A stretch of DNA of 64,000 nucleotides, taken from assembly GCA_003254905.1 (NCBI GenBank), contig QANU01020706.1, forward strand, positions 40,167-104,166. The letters run 5' to 3'. The DNA is from Nissolia schottii (lineage: Eukaryota; Streptophyta; Magnoliopsida; Fabales; Fabaceae). Positions 37,201-54,500 of the stretch are shown here, one piece after another; position 1 is the stretch's first letter, and every line of letters starts with the position of its first letter. The position numbers and the translations under genes were made by a program. Below the pieces are notes generated by a model. The model did not search any database. It worked only from the letters and a program-made list of their open reading frames with translations, and was not told the DNA's origin.

Positions 37201-37681
37201 AGATGAGTTGTTGAAGGTAGGGTGCTTGATTTTATTTATTTTTCGTTAAATTTTATTTTCATTCCTTTTAGTATGCACACTGTCCTCATAAAAATTGAAA
37301 ACTTGTTTTGTGGGTGGTACCTATGCTTTGTTTATATTGTTCAGTTGAGTTTAACAAACAAAATTTGGCATGTAGATCATGGATTACCCATCGCTGCCAC
37401 ATTTCTGTAGAAAAGAAGGCTCTGGATCATCCAGACATTCTGAGAGAGGAAGTGAAAATTGCTATTCCTTGGATCACCCTTTCCATCAACAGCTCTACAA
37501 CTACATCAAGCAACAAGCCAGACTTCGCAAAAGTGTTCAACCTATCAAGCAGGGATCATTTCATGTAGACTTTCCAGAACCTCCTCCCGAGGAAGCAGAG
37601 ATTGCCAAGACTATAGAGTCAGAGTTACACAAGTTTGAGAACGGTTATGGAGTCTCAGACCTCAAAATCAATGGTGCCTAA
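34282..37681 (+). CDS. SEC14/CRAL-TRIO domain phosphatidylinositol-transfer-like protein
   Basis: Lipid-binding protein of the SEC14 family, close to the soybean Ssh-type short SEC14 proteins and probably the counterpart of Arabidopsis At5g47730. Exons: 34282-34336, 34456-34484, 35142-35225, 35314-35367, 35572-35649, 36108-36161, 36279-36338, 36422-36517, 36918-37019, 37136-37216, 37376-37681; 999 bases in all, 332 residues. The N-terminal CRAL-TRIO helix region gives VTETLVRFLKAREWNP, followed by the lipid-binding fold: GLPVFAIGVGLSTLD, HYYVQSHIQINEYRDRVIL, ITKCIKVLDMTGLKLSALNQ, YYIVNTPYIFSACWK, and then VQVLPGCGRDELL. The tail is rich in charged residues and lacks a GOLD domain, so it is not a patellin. 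No signal peptide or membrane segment is seen. The first intron uses a weak donor (gtctct). Confidence 0.95.
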
Positions 37682-38783
37682 CACTTTTTCATTCAGGATT
37701 TGCACTGATGAGTTAGCAGCTGATGGTGTCTTTGGCCTCTTAACCTTCTGATCTTTGACAGTACTACCAATGCAGATGGCCCCACATCCAAATTACTTCT
37801 ATCAGGATTAGCATAATTAGTCAGCTTAGTTAGTTATTGTATGTTTAAGAAATTCAAGGGTAGTTGGCTTAAAGAGAATGCAAGCTTTGCATTGTGACAC
37901 ACTGCACGAGAGAAATGTCAAATATAATATTTTCACCACGTCTACGTTTCATCTTCCGCGTCTTTGGCCTTCATAGTTTCTTCCCAATTCAAACGTAAGG
38001 CATTATGTTACGGGTAATGTACATGGGAATAAGAATTAAGAATGCATATATTTTCATGCGCCTAAAAATGTTGTTATTTACTTAATATTTTAATATTAAT
38101 GTTAGATTTAGGCTCTTTGTTCTCTCTATCACTGAGAATTTCTCATAATTCAATCATGCTTTCTACATTCATTAAGTATAACTCGTGTGTGTATACATAT
38201 ATCTAATATCTCATATTTATTCACACAATAAATTTTGTGACATCAAGATCAAATGAATGTATCATAAATAATGAGGTTTAGTTGTATAGTAAGCAGAACT
38301 AAATATGAACTCTATGTATGAATCTCTCAAATTAAGAATGTCTGAAGCTCGATTCTACAATTATTTACTTCTGAGAAGCTAAACAGAATGAAGCTGGTAG
38401 CAGTCATTTTGAAGGGCATATTGGAAAAGAATATTATAGGCTTTATATCCTGTAGTGAACTTTGCATGATTGTACATAGGAATGAGCCGTAAAGAATAAC
38501 TACATACGTTTTCCCTGAACAATAGAAGAGCCAGAAACATTTCTTCAAGGGCCCTAAGACCGAGAACAAAAAAACCAGAATGTTTACAATGAAAGAATTC
38601 GCATTTGCACAATTTGCTTTTATTATTTTTTTGTTTGAAAGATGGAAACATAAATATGGTTTCCAAGCTGAATGTGCAAGGAGTCTTCCAATAAAGTGGC
38701 AGAAAGCCAAACACAACAACCAGGCTGTTTCCATTCCTCCTCCTCCTCTTCACAGTCCCATGCGGAGCTACAGATTTTCAGTT
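37682..38783. other. convergent 3' region of SEC14 and WEB genes
   Basis: The two genes end towards each other. This stretch should contain both 3' UTRs. Open frames at 38327-38753 are antisense or UTR shadows with no domain. I see no additional gene. Confidence 0.5.
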
Positions 38784-40728
38784 CTAGACGCTCAATGGGA
38801 TTGGTATTGAAGAATTCTCTGAATGAGCCAATTTCTTGGAAGATGTTTCGGCCACCACCTTTTGCTTTTGTTGGCGCCACCTCTTTACCGCGCTCTCGAT
38901 TGCCTTTTTCGCAGAACTTGCCATCTCTGCATGCCACAAAGCCATCTCTGTTGCAACCTTCATCTCCTGAATTGCTTTGAGACTGGCTTCCACCTTTCTG
39001 TCCACTTCATTTTTCCTCAGGTAGATTGCTTTCACCTCAGCCGTTGCAGCCGCCTCTTTCTTTTCAACCAATTCTTCACATTTCTTCACTTTTCCACTCA
39101 ATGACTCATACTCTTGCTTCGACATCTTGATCTTAGCACCGGATTTCGAATTCGCCACTCTAGCTTGCACATCAGCCAAATGCTCCATATTCTCAATGGC
39201 TCTTTGTTCTGCTGCTTTTGCTTCTTTGGCCTCTTTTAGAACAAGTTGCAGCTTTTTCTCTGCTTCCTCAGCCGCTGACCGCGATTTCTCGGCTTCTTGC
39301 TTCAGCGCTTGAGCCTTCCTCCTCATCTCTTCTGCTTCTCTCCTTGCATCTTCCTTCTCCGATGATAGTTTCCAGATTTTCAAACTCTGCTCATAAAAGA
39401 CTTCAGCTTCTTTTTCCTCTGCAGAACCTGGCTTAGGTCTTGCCTCTCCCTTGCACCCTTGCAGCTCAACAGCAAGGCTTCTAGCAAGAGCTTCAGATGC
39501 CTGTTGCTTCTCCATCTCATCTTTCTCCTTCTTCAACTGTTTCAGTTCTGTCCTCAGAGAATACACAAGGCTCTTGAGGGAGCTTTCTTCTGCAGAAATG
39601 TCCTGCAGAGCCTTTGTTGCTTCTTTGAGCTCTGAAGTTATTAGACTCATGGAATCCATCTCAGCAGCATGGACCTTTTTCATGTGCACTTGAAGAACCT
39701 CAATCTCTGCACTTGTTTCAGCAAGCTTGGCATCAAGACTTTTGATTAGTTCGGCATCATATTCGCTCTTTAATGACTCCATTTTTACCAATGCTGCTTC
39801 CGTGGCGCTTTTGTAGCAACCTAGTTGTGCTTCCCTTCGTCTGGTGTCATCTGAGTCTCCTTCTTGGTCTTGTTCAGATCCAAGCTTAAATTGTTCAATT
39901 GATGCCCTCACTTTCATGTTTGCAAGTTCCTTTGAGAGTTCTTCAACCCTTTCGGAGTTAAATTTTGCGGTACGCTGAGCTTCTCCTACTGCCTGCAATG
40001 CTGCCAGCTTTGCCTCCAAGGCTGCCTCAAAATCCTGCCTGATTTTGGTGAGGTCTTGCTTGGAAGCATCTAGTTCAGTTATAGTTGCAGTGTACTCTTT
40101 TCTTGCATGCTCCACTTCCTGTTTCCAAGCCTCAAATCCTATAGCTTTCAGGGACAGTGACTTCTCAAGCCGGTTGCCATGATCCTTCACAGCTTCAGCA
40201 GCTTCTATTGCCGATTTCTTCGATTCTCTCATGTTGGCGAGCTTGGTTGTCAAATTGTGAAGTGCCATCTTGGCCTTCTCCAGGTCAGAAAGTGCTTTAC
40301 CTTTGGTCACCTCGGCATTTTCCAGCTGTTTCTTTATCTTGCCTAATTCTCTTTGGGCCAAGATCAGCTGTGTCTCCTTTTCGAATACATTCTGCAAGTA
40401 ATCAAAGAAACAAAGAAATATTTTGCCATGACAGACATGGAAAATTTCCTCAAAATGTGTCCAATGCATTGCTAAAAACATCTAAATTGACCAGAGGGAA
40501 CAAAAAGTGTATTATTCCTTGACAACATTGACAATATATATTTAATGAAGGTTACAATTGATGTTTGTTTACCTCTGATGATCTTCTCTTGACAGCATAT
40601 CTGTCCTTAGAGAAGGCAACTTCACCAAACAAACTAACAGCAGCTTTGACAGATTGGAATGGTGCCCTTGTGTCAATCTCTCCAACCTCTCCCCTTGGAG
40701 AAGAATTTATCTTTCTGAGGCCGTTCAT
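38784..40728 (-). CDS. WEB family coiled-coil protein (PMI2/WEB1-like, DUF827)
   Basis: Coiled-coil protein of the family that includes WEB1 and PMI2, which govern light-dependent chloroplast movement through actin. Exons 40573-40728 and 38784-40391 give 587 residues. The N-terminus MNGLRKINSSPRGEVGEIDT with RAPFQSVKAAVSLFGE is the family signature. The rest is almost continuous heptad-rich helix (for example LILAQRELGKIKKQLENAEV, ALSDLEKAKMALHNLTTKLA) with abundant Glu, Lys and Ala and no membrane segment. A probable intron in the 5' UTR ends at a ctgcag acceptor near 40752. It is closest to the At5g55860 type by length and N-terminus, which is from memory. Which partner it binds cannot be seen. 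Confidence 0.92.
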
Positions 40729-42656
40729 TTTTCTTTCCTCTTACTTATCTGCAGGATAATTAAATTGCAATAAATAAACCATTCTATGACAAATATTGAT
40801 ATGCATGATATGAAAACTACAGAACCAAAATATTCAACATTTCAAATATTACCAGCTGTGATATCTAATATGATTTGTACCACATTACGCATTTTCTTTA
40901 TTAATGTTTATTTCAGAATCTGAATAGCACATGTAATCATTGTCACCAATGAAGAGCATATGTCGTCAAATTCAATGAAATAGATCGCAAAACAGCCATG
41001 TAATGCAATATGAATAATTCCTTACGTGAAAGAAACAAGGAGGCGGAAAGAGTTGGCGTTTTCACTTGATCAGGTCAGGTACGTAGCAGTCAGATAATGA
41101 ATTTGTGAAGCAAAAGATGTGTTGGAACTCATAAGAACCCTTAAGAAAACGCAGGTTCCTTTGAGCCCAACTTTTTAAAATCTGAAAGCTATGGTGCCTT
41201 TGAAAAGAAGATCACAGAGAAATGGTTGGTTAAATCAGCTATTAGCTATGCTATTTTGGCTCGGAGGGACAGAGAGGTTTGTGGTGATGCTGACAGTATA
41301 TTCCAACAATACAGGTTTGTGGTCAAATACAAAAATGGCCTTCCCCTCTATGTGTTAATTGAGTTACCATAAGGGAGATTAAGGAAAGCCACGCTGGACA
41401 TTACTCATTACATGTCATTAGGGTCAATGAGGTGCAACTCAATTCCTTGAGTTTAAATGTTGACTAATGGCTGGCTCTTTTCTATTCTTATATATGGTGA
41501 GAGAGAATGAATGATACATTATGATTCGTAGCATTAAAATGGTCAATCTTTTTGTCATTACTTTGGTTGTTTATTTTGACTGGAGCATTATTTATGGTCA
41601 ATCTTGTGGATCTGATCTGTTGTTGTTAATACAGCACAGTCAATGGGGTTTGATTGATCCTTCTCCTTCAATTGTTACACCTAAATGAGCTTATTCCTCT
41701 GATGTTGTAGCCACCATGGGGATTGGAAGAGACTACTGTCTTAAAATAGCTTAACATCTATTAAGCTATCTATTAAGTTATACAGGTACGAGTACAACCA
41801 ATAAGAAAACAATTATTCAGATATAAGTTCTAAGACGACCGTTTGTACTTCCAATAAGATGTCCTGCTTTCTTTTTACCAAAAAGTTCCTCTCCCTTTTA
41901 TGGATTATGAGACATTCAGTGAACCAAAATCATGTGAAGCACCTCATCTCTTTTTTAGGTATATGTATGTACGCTTCTTAGGTACATGATTGTACCAGGA
42001 ATTTTAAGCAAAGCAAAGTTTGGGTTTAGTTGGCATGCACTCTCAATATAAACATGTCTCAATGAGAATCCATAAAATTGTCACAAAATTATTCACATCC
42101 CCCCACGTTCCCAATTTCTAATAGGATTGCATTGAATCAGGCATGATTCTTTTATTTTAATTTTGTTAGCCTAACGTGCTCACTTTACTGGATTATTCAA
42201 GTTGGCCTTGGCTGATTTAATTGGCATTCTAAGGCCTAACTGTTCTCGGGATTAAGTCCATGATACTGTTGCCATGGATTATGCTGATTATATTTAAAGC
42301 GCACCTTCCACTTTCTTAAGCCTTCATTAACTCAGGCTCGATTTTAATCCCTTCTCCCCTTTTCATTTGTTTTTCATCATTTTAACTTTAATAATAAGCA
42401 AAAGAAATGCTTATGCTATGCTAATGCTATAGATTAAAAGTTACAAGCAATTATACCCAAGGGCGTACAGAACATGCTCACAAAAACCCCTACATATTAT
42501 GGCAAAGGCAGAATATTATGGATATAAAGATAACTGCAAGAAAATGTGCAGCTGAATCACTGCCATTTATTTCTTTAATCGAACTTATTAAATGTTTTGT
42601 CCTTCAGAAAATGTTGAAGCAGTATTACAGCGAAACAGAATGTGAGAAGACCAAAG
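40729..42656. other. upstream region of the WEB gene and spacer to AACT
   Basis: The part near 40729 holds the leader, probably with an intron, and the promoter of the WEB gene. The part near 42656 should be the 3' end of AACT. No further gene is visible; AT-rich text with no bounded repeat. Confidence 0.45.
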
Positions 42657-42690
42657 TCACAGCCTAGAACGTCCCAAACTAGGAACAGGC
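42657..42690 (-). CDS. AACT: alternative last exon of AACT ending in Ser-Arg-Leu
   Basis: If the donor at 43141-43146 (gcttac on plus; GTAAGC on the coding strand) is used, the AACT frame leaves the last big exon after the first two bases of the Met codon. It enters here at the acceptor tattttgcag, and the protein then ends ELM-PVPSLGRSRL. The last three residues are a canonical PTS1 signal. Donor and acceptor both match consensus well, and the frame is kept. Known for the family: some plant AACTs have C-terminal extensions ending in PTS1-like tripeptides. Inference, not proof. Confidence 0.6.
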
Positions 42691-43142
42691 CTGCAAAATA
42701 CAAACAGGTTAAGTTATTCAGAACTAGCTTATGGAGTTCAACTTTAGGCAAGTCTATTAGCGAACATGGAGCAGATCATGTCAACAAAGCATAGTTTATG
42801 TGCCAACTGCAGTTAATAAAGATTGTTACAGGAATTAAGATTGTTCAATCACACTGACCATTTTTTCATTCTTATCATCTACAACCTATATTACTCTACA
42901 AGGCTTATCTTCTTTGTCCCTCTTATGTGCCAACCATTAAAGTCTATGTAGGATAGTTAACATCAACTATAGGATTTGTTGAGCATATATATGTTTTAAA
43001 GCCCTTGCTAATTCAATGGCAAAGATAGTCCATAACTTTATACATCGCCAAAATTTAGGATCTGATATCACATAGTTCAAATAGTATTTAACTAGACTGT
43101 AGACTATCTGAACTGAGCTATGCCTTACCAAATAAAAATTGC

Positions 43143-47043
<3,901 letters not shown>

Positions 47044-48568
47044 GGGGGAGCGTCCGAAAAGATCGAGGAAACAGAAAAGATACCCTTTTGACAACAAAAA
47101 CCGAAAACGATATGTTATGAGAATGATCGTTCAATTACAGAGCGATGAGATGAGATGAGATGAGAAGAGAAACCAAAGAACTGAGTCACAATAAGAAGAG
47201 GGGAAGAAGTGGGCCGGGGGTGGTTGTCGTTGTTCCAACTTCCAAGCCTCAGTTGGTGAACACTGGACTTTGAATACGGCATTAATATGTTATGGGACCC
47301 ACTTATACTAATGCACCTGTCAACCTTATCCGTTGGTCCTTCCTCGTCTCATTCATTTACATCATCAATATCTACAGATATAGAATTAATAAAGGAGATT
47401 CCCCATATTTTTTTTCTAACTATTTTTTACCTTTATTCATTAGTGTTTCACACTTTACATAGTTATTTAACTCACCACGTAATTTTATTTTATTTTTTTA
47501 AAATTTCTAACACAAACACATTCCCTTAAAATTTGACTACTTACACTTTTATGTAAATATTTAAAATTTTCTTTCTTTCACGTTATTATCTATATTCAAA
47601 TTTTAACAAACATAAAATATCTTTTAAGACACATTAATATTCAATAATTAGGATTATTTTCTTTTATTATTTATTTTAATATCTTTTTTAAGACTCTTTT
47701 AATAAAAATTCTTACATGATCACAAATATCATCACACCATATTTGAACATAAGAAACAATAAAAGTGAATTTCACCATGTGAAACTCAAAAACACTTGGT
47801 AAAATCCACAAAAAAATAGTAAAACCTACTCAAATATGATGTGTTAATCATGTGACCACCTAAAAAAAATTTATCTTTTAATATATAATTTTTTTTCCTT
47901 TGTTGATAATATATATAATTAAAAATTAACGATGAAATATCAAACATAATGAAATCATTTGAAAAATTCACATAAAATAATATATTCCGGCTAGTTTGGC
48001 TAATTCTTTCGATAAAGTTACTTTTAAAGTATGTTCGGAGATAATAAAGTCCATGTATAATCAACCGTTTTAAGGGTCATTAATTCGATTCCTTTCTTTT
48101 AAGCATTTGGATGATGAAACTTGATAAAAACAATTCTTTAGGCCTCTCAGATGGCAAGTTCATCCTTTTTCATGGTCGTTAAGAATTCAGAAGTATAAAC
48201 ACGCTAAGATACAAGCATAACGTATCCCCCACGTATAGCTGTACACATTGTTGATTGCCCTGCCCCCGTCAATTATACCAATTTGTGATGAAAGGATGAA
48301 CGACGCCTGCATGAATCATATGCTAAACCTATATCACCTGGACTAACAAAAGGTCATTTAGCAAGAACATATATTCCTAGAGAACCTAGATGCATGCGCC
48401 TTAAAACATATTTTTCCCCCTCTAAACGTTGGAATGCCTACAGTTATTTTTACATTATTTATTAGTGTGTTAATAACTAAAGATCCCCAAGTTGGCAGTC
48501 ATATTCATTGACGTGCTGACACCTGTACTTGCTCCAAAAGCATAGCATCCCCTCTGCAGCTGCAATCC
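47044..48568. other. AACT leader and promoter; 3' flank of PDS5
   Basis: The AACT leader adjoins 47043; five near-repeats of gatga lie at about 47143-47167. The rest to 48568 is AT-rich spacer and the PDS5 3' UTR. An open frame at 47786-48064 is A/T-driven and not a credible gene. Confidence 0.45.
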
Positions 48569-51500
48569 TCACCGTATTTTCCCTGAAAATTTCTTCCCCA
48601 TCCGATGCTTCCATTTGCTCTGCATCAATCAATCTCAGGAATGAGCTTAGAACATGTACTACAAAAATATTGAAGTACCGCAAAGGATGAATTATTTACC
48701 AGAGGTGCATCATCAGAAATCTCAGCAATCCTGGCACCATCAAGATTAGGTGACTCTATATGTGAGTTCTCCATTTCTCTAGGACTACCCCCCACATTGC
48801 TGTTCTCTTGATGCCCTTCAGAATCTGATTCTTCTTCTCCTTTAACATCTTCTCTCAAAGCCCCACTTGATTCATCCACTTCTCTCTCCTCTGAACTACT
48901 ACTTTCTTCATCAACATTTTGGCCACCTTGTGGGACAGACGCTCTATCTTCAGAAAGCCTCTCACCATAACCCTGCTTCTCTTCATCTGATTCTTCCACA
49001 TAACTCAAGCTCTTCATTTTCTTAAGCCTCTTCCCTCTTGAACCAGATGTTACTTCCTTAGATTTCTTCTCCTTTGTTATGATTTCATCAGATCGTTCAG
49101 CCAGTTCCTCTTCTGAACCACCTTTAAAAGAAAATTCATTTGAGGAGAGCACAAATGCTAACACAAAAGTAAGTATAACCACTACAATTAATTACACTTT
49201 AAGATAATCTAGGCATACAAATGATGATAGGAGGCAATGGCATTGTTTTATTCATTTAGCCAACCCGAGCAGCAAAAGACTAAGTTGTTCTTGTTGAAGA
49301 TAACTCTAGGCATAATACTCATCTCCAATCAAATTAGCAATCTATCAGTTAACCATTTTGTGATTTAAAATCAGAACTCTTCGTGACTTGATTTTTCAAG
49401 AACAATACCTAGTGCTTGCATCTAGAGATAGATTAACATGATAACCAAAGAGGATTGGGGTGCGAAACCATGACAAATTGACTTTAAAGCGACTGTATCA
49501 CAGGTGAAATAGATGTCCCATTGTTCAGCAGAATAATAACTAGTTGCATTTCTAACTTAAATCTTCGAAACTCTCTCTTCTGATCATGAAAGTGCCAATT
49601 CAAACATTATCTATTTCAAAACATATACATCATTTAACTATATTGTATCTATCAAATAGAAGAGCTGAATAGAAGCTCAAGTTTTTCACATGACAAGGGA
49701 TGTGAACAGATCTACACTAGAAATACTAACCTATTGAAAACAGAATATAACTACCAGGTTTCACACATGTTCTGAACCATAAATCCATTCGAAAAATTTG
49801 CTTGATAATTGATATACACACATGACTGAATGTAATCAGTCTGAAATAAGGACAAATCACATATGCATAAGTTAAGATACAGTACCTGAGTTCATCTTGC
49901 CAGATGTCATCGCCTCTTCAGGATTTGATACTTCAGAAGTATCTCTTGCATTCCCTATATGGAAATTACTTTTTGGCGTGTGTGTTTGTCCATGTCTTAC
50001 AGGTTTTCTGGGAGATTGTTTACCATTAACTCTACATGGAAAACTATACAAATTATAATGATTAAATCATTAAATAAAAATCACAAATGTAAAATGTAAA
50101 AAACGATATTAGCTTCTTCCACTCACATTTTTTTGGTCCTTTTACCCGGTGAAACACTTGAACCTTTATGCTTTGGCCCAGACCTACAAAGCAATTAAAA
50201 AAATCAGCCTACAAACAAGAGACAACACATTCAATGAGGTACAAGACCATGTCAACAATCCAGTACAAATATAACTCAACAGTCAAATTAAAGCAGATGA
50301 ACATGTATTCAAACTTTTCATTTTTCTAAAATAAAATATACCAGCAAAACAGATAAATTCATTCAGATACAGCTACAGTGAGAACTAATTTGTAAAAAGA
50401 ACACTTACGCTTCATGTGAAGAGAGCTTTATCTTCTGGGAAAAAAAAATTATAAACAAAATGAATCAGATATTCGGATTTTAATCATAATTGATATCTTT
50501 TAGTCAAATAGAAATGTAGAAATACTTCATTTAAAGGAAGAGCAGTAAAGGAAAACCAGGTACCTTAGTAGCTTTGCGATTGCAACCCTTGTCAATAAGC
50601 TCCCAGCACTCCTTTTCCAAGCGAAGTACTTCCACATCACCATCATCATATAATATCTTCCACATGACATGACACATTGTTTCAGAATTGTAAATAATTG
50701 ATAGCAGGCAAAAAAAATAGCATGAACTCAGAAGGCAAGTTCGGCATTATTCAGCTTACCACATGCTTCCCTTTTAAAGAGTCATAAGACTTAACAGTGC
50801 CTCCATAAAATCTGCAGACCATCAATACACCAACATCAGAACTTCAATTAGAAATTATATGAAGATGTCAAGAAAATTGTGATTTGAAATTTGTCTCCAG
50901 GGTTCAAAACAGGAAGATATAGTTGTATGCTATGTTAGGTCAAGAGCCAGATGCTAATATATAATTCAGTACCAGAAAGAATGGATAATGCAACAGGAAA
51001 ACATTGAGAAATATACAAAATAAGAAACTGTAGTAAAGAGGAGCAGCTAAATTAGCAAGGAAAATCATCATTTTAAAGTGTGCTCACAATGCGTCCATTG
51101 CAATTGTAAATATATATATATATATATTGGCAACAATAATTTGTTTTGCTTCTGCAACTGATGATAAAAATCACTTACTTTTTATCCGTAGGCCACCAAA
51201 CTTTAATTCTGCAGCCAATTAGGTCTTCAGTATCAATTTCACCTTCCTTTGTTATGCACTGTAGATAGTAAATCAAATCAAACAATATGAACCAAGGGAC
51301 TTGCAAAAATACAAATAATAACATTATATGTCATGGCAGGTGAAGGAGGGTTTAAGATTCACGTTGCATTAGGCAATACTAACATGAAAACCATTACAAC
51401 ATCCACTAAAAGCACTTGTAAAGAGAATTCACCTTTGATAATCCTGCAATACTTTTTCTTTTCCACATTTTAGTAGACCCTATGGATGACTTGGAATTGT

Positions 51501-54500
51501 TACTAGCAGTCTTATCACTTTGTTTTAAATTATCAGAACTCTGCAAAAGAAAAAAATTATAATAATAAGCACAAGTCTACACCATAGATATTTTAGATCC
51601 TACATCAGCATAGATGTACTTGGCAGTAAGCTTGCACCTTCATGTCATACTTATCAGGTTCATTGGACTCATCATTATGATAGCTATCCGAGTCTTCAAT
51701 TTTTTGTTTTAATGAGGACACTAACAAGTCTTCGTCACTGCCTTCGCCCATTTTTCTCTGCATACTTTTGCTATCTGCATCAGGGTTAACTTCTGCATCC
51801 GACCGTAATTTGGCTCTAGGAGAGTCTTCTCCTGAAACTCTTCGAGAAACCTTTGAAGTACTAGTTGATAATCTCAATTTTTCAGGAGTAAAGGATGACT
51901 GCATGCGTTTAGGAACTGCGACAGGTGTTGTTTCTCCAGGTTTTCTTTTTTTACCTGATGCATGCTCTGGATCCTTCGGTGTCTTCTTACTCAAAGAATG
52001 TTCATGACCATTACTTGGGTCAAAATTAGCAGATAACCCCAAGTTATCCAAGTTAATTTGTCTGGTATTAATATCATTTTCAGTCTTTCTTGTTTCAGCT
52101 GGCACAGACTTACTCTTTTTCATCTTCTTGCTTGCCCGAGATTTTATGTGCTCTAACATCTTCGCCAGAGGCACGTCATTTCCATCTTTTTCAGTGTCCA
52201 TTGAAGCTTGATCTTCAGCTAACTGGGATGGAACCTGGCATATAAAATTAATCTAATCACATGGTTCAAATTTCAAAAGCACTAAAAGTTGAAATTTCAC
52301 TTTACCCTTTGCATCACACATACCACTTCTAGTTCGAGAGATTCAAAGTGAGCCAAGACACTTTCATCAGCCAACCAGGTTTTCACTTCACTTACCTGCT
52401 GGATGAATGCAGTGGCATTAATAAGCATCATCTTAATAAATAGTGATCCAGGTTCTAATAAATGTTAAAAAAAAAGTATTGTTCAGCTGATTCAAAGAAA
52501 ACAAAAGACTTCATGATCTGAGATTTACTTTGGGGTTACTCAAATCAAACTAGTCTAATACATTTACTCATATTAAGGTGCTGTTATTAAACCAGTGAAG
52601 ACCCAATGTAAAACCACTATACTGTTTATTTATGATTTCCTGTAACTAAAAGCATACCACAGTGTCATCTCCTTCCTTCTTCTCAGATGCTTTGTACAGC
52701 ATTGGAGGCAGAGAAACTGAATGTGACAATCCTTGCAAATCAACATCCTTCAGCACTAGTCGCTTAGTGATTGCTAGCCCAAGGTCACATATTGCATGAG
52801 AATTCTGGACATTCATTGATCAGAAATGTAAGATTACAGTCTCTTATCACTTTGACTGATGCTATTTTTAACTATCACAAATTAAATATATTTGTCCTCA
52901 ACCTTTGACTTTGATGTGTCAACTATATCTTCAGAATACTTGATACTCTGAAAGACAGAAGTGATGGAAGATACTATTTCCTTCTCTCTGTTAGTAGTTG
53001 CTTCTGACTTAGCATCTTCATCTCTTTGCAGTAACATTGACAATATTAAGTGCAGCTGCCTGAAAATTCAGAACATAATTCTTATCAGTATCATAGCATT
53101 CCCAATATATTCCATATTTTGAGTTCTGTTAACAAATAAATTTGTAGATATTCGTTCAATCATATATCATTCCTCCTCATATTTCAGATCAACATTAGTA
53201 CAACAAATATGCAGATACAACAATTTCAGATCAACATCAGTACAGCAAATATTTGTTCAGTACAACAAATCAGCTAAACAGATACATATAAGAATCAATA
53301 CAGCCAAAAAAGAGTGTATAGACCTAACTATGTTTGCGCATGATATATCAACTATGCATTAACAAGGAGACCCTTAAAAGTGAAAGCATTTACTGCACAT
53401 GCATGATCATATGCAGATATTAAATTTGTGATTCCAAACTATTCTTATAAGCTTTACATAGTATGTGAAATAACACTATGCAGCTCGATATATATAAAGG
53501 AAAAAATTAAACAATTAATCCAATACACGTGGCATTCTTCATATCATTCATATTAAAGCAGCAGAGACCAAAGACTTGCATTACAAGAAATAACAAGTGA
53601 TAAAGTGATTACACAGTACACAACATTTATGAAATACCAAAAGTAAACTAAAAGTCCCCTGTTCCCCTTTTCTTTCATGTCTCTCATAGAGTCCTTTCAT
53701 TGTGAAGAATACATAAATATGCATCCAGCATAGAGATGTCTTATGTGGATGAAATAGTACCGATATATATTATCATATGCTCCAACATCCTTGCACTCAT
53801 CAACATTAGGGCATGAATTATGAGCAAGTGCATGAACTAGGTACAGAATGATGTATTCAGGGTAAGTAGTCAAGGAATTTGCATCTGATTGCACAGATAG
53901 TTTCCGTGCCTTTGCTTGGTGTAGCATTTGAATAATATCGAGCAGGTTCTGTTTATCCTGCATTAACAGATACAAGTCATCATAAAAACACAAAACTGCC
54001 ATCAAAGCAAGGAAAACTTGAAATTACAAAAGAAGACAGATTGATGAACAATTTACCTCTGCAAACTCCTCTGGCTTGGATCCAAATATGTTGAACAAGA
54101 AAGCACAAGCATATTTGGCATCCAAATGGCGGTCTTTTATATACTGGTAAACTTTAGCCAAGAAAATCTTCTTGGCTTGAGGGAAGCTAATCTGCAAGAC
54201 TCATGACACAATGAAAAGCAGTTATTTCTACACTGAAACGAAAACTTCAAGTAATGAATTTCTGTTCATACATGAATAGTAGTCGTCTTCTATCTTGATC
54301 ATAATCAGGCGAAAAACAGTAAATGCTCGTGAAGAAATTTAGACAGAAGAACTGAAGAAGGAGCCCACCTCTGTTGCCCTTAAAGTTATGTGGAAAAGAT
54401 TAACAGGTATCTTATGATCCCACAGCCTTGATAAACGAAGAACTGCCTTTGCAGCAGCAAGCCTCAAATGGGCCATATCAACTGAACTGCAAGAGAGCAT

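Noticed and set aside
38379..38753. Overlapping open frames beyond the WEB stop codon
   Set aside because: They lie in the 3' flank, have no domain, and the WEB protein already ends at a clear stop at 38784.
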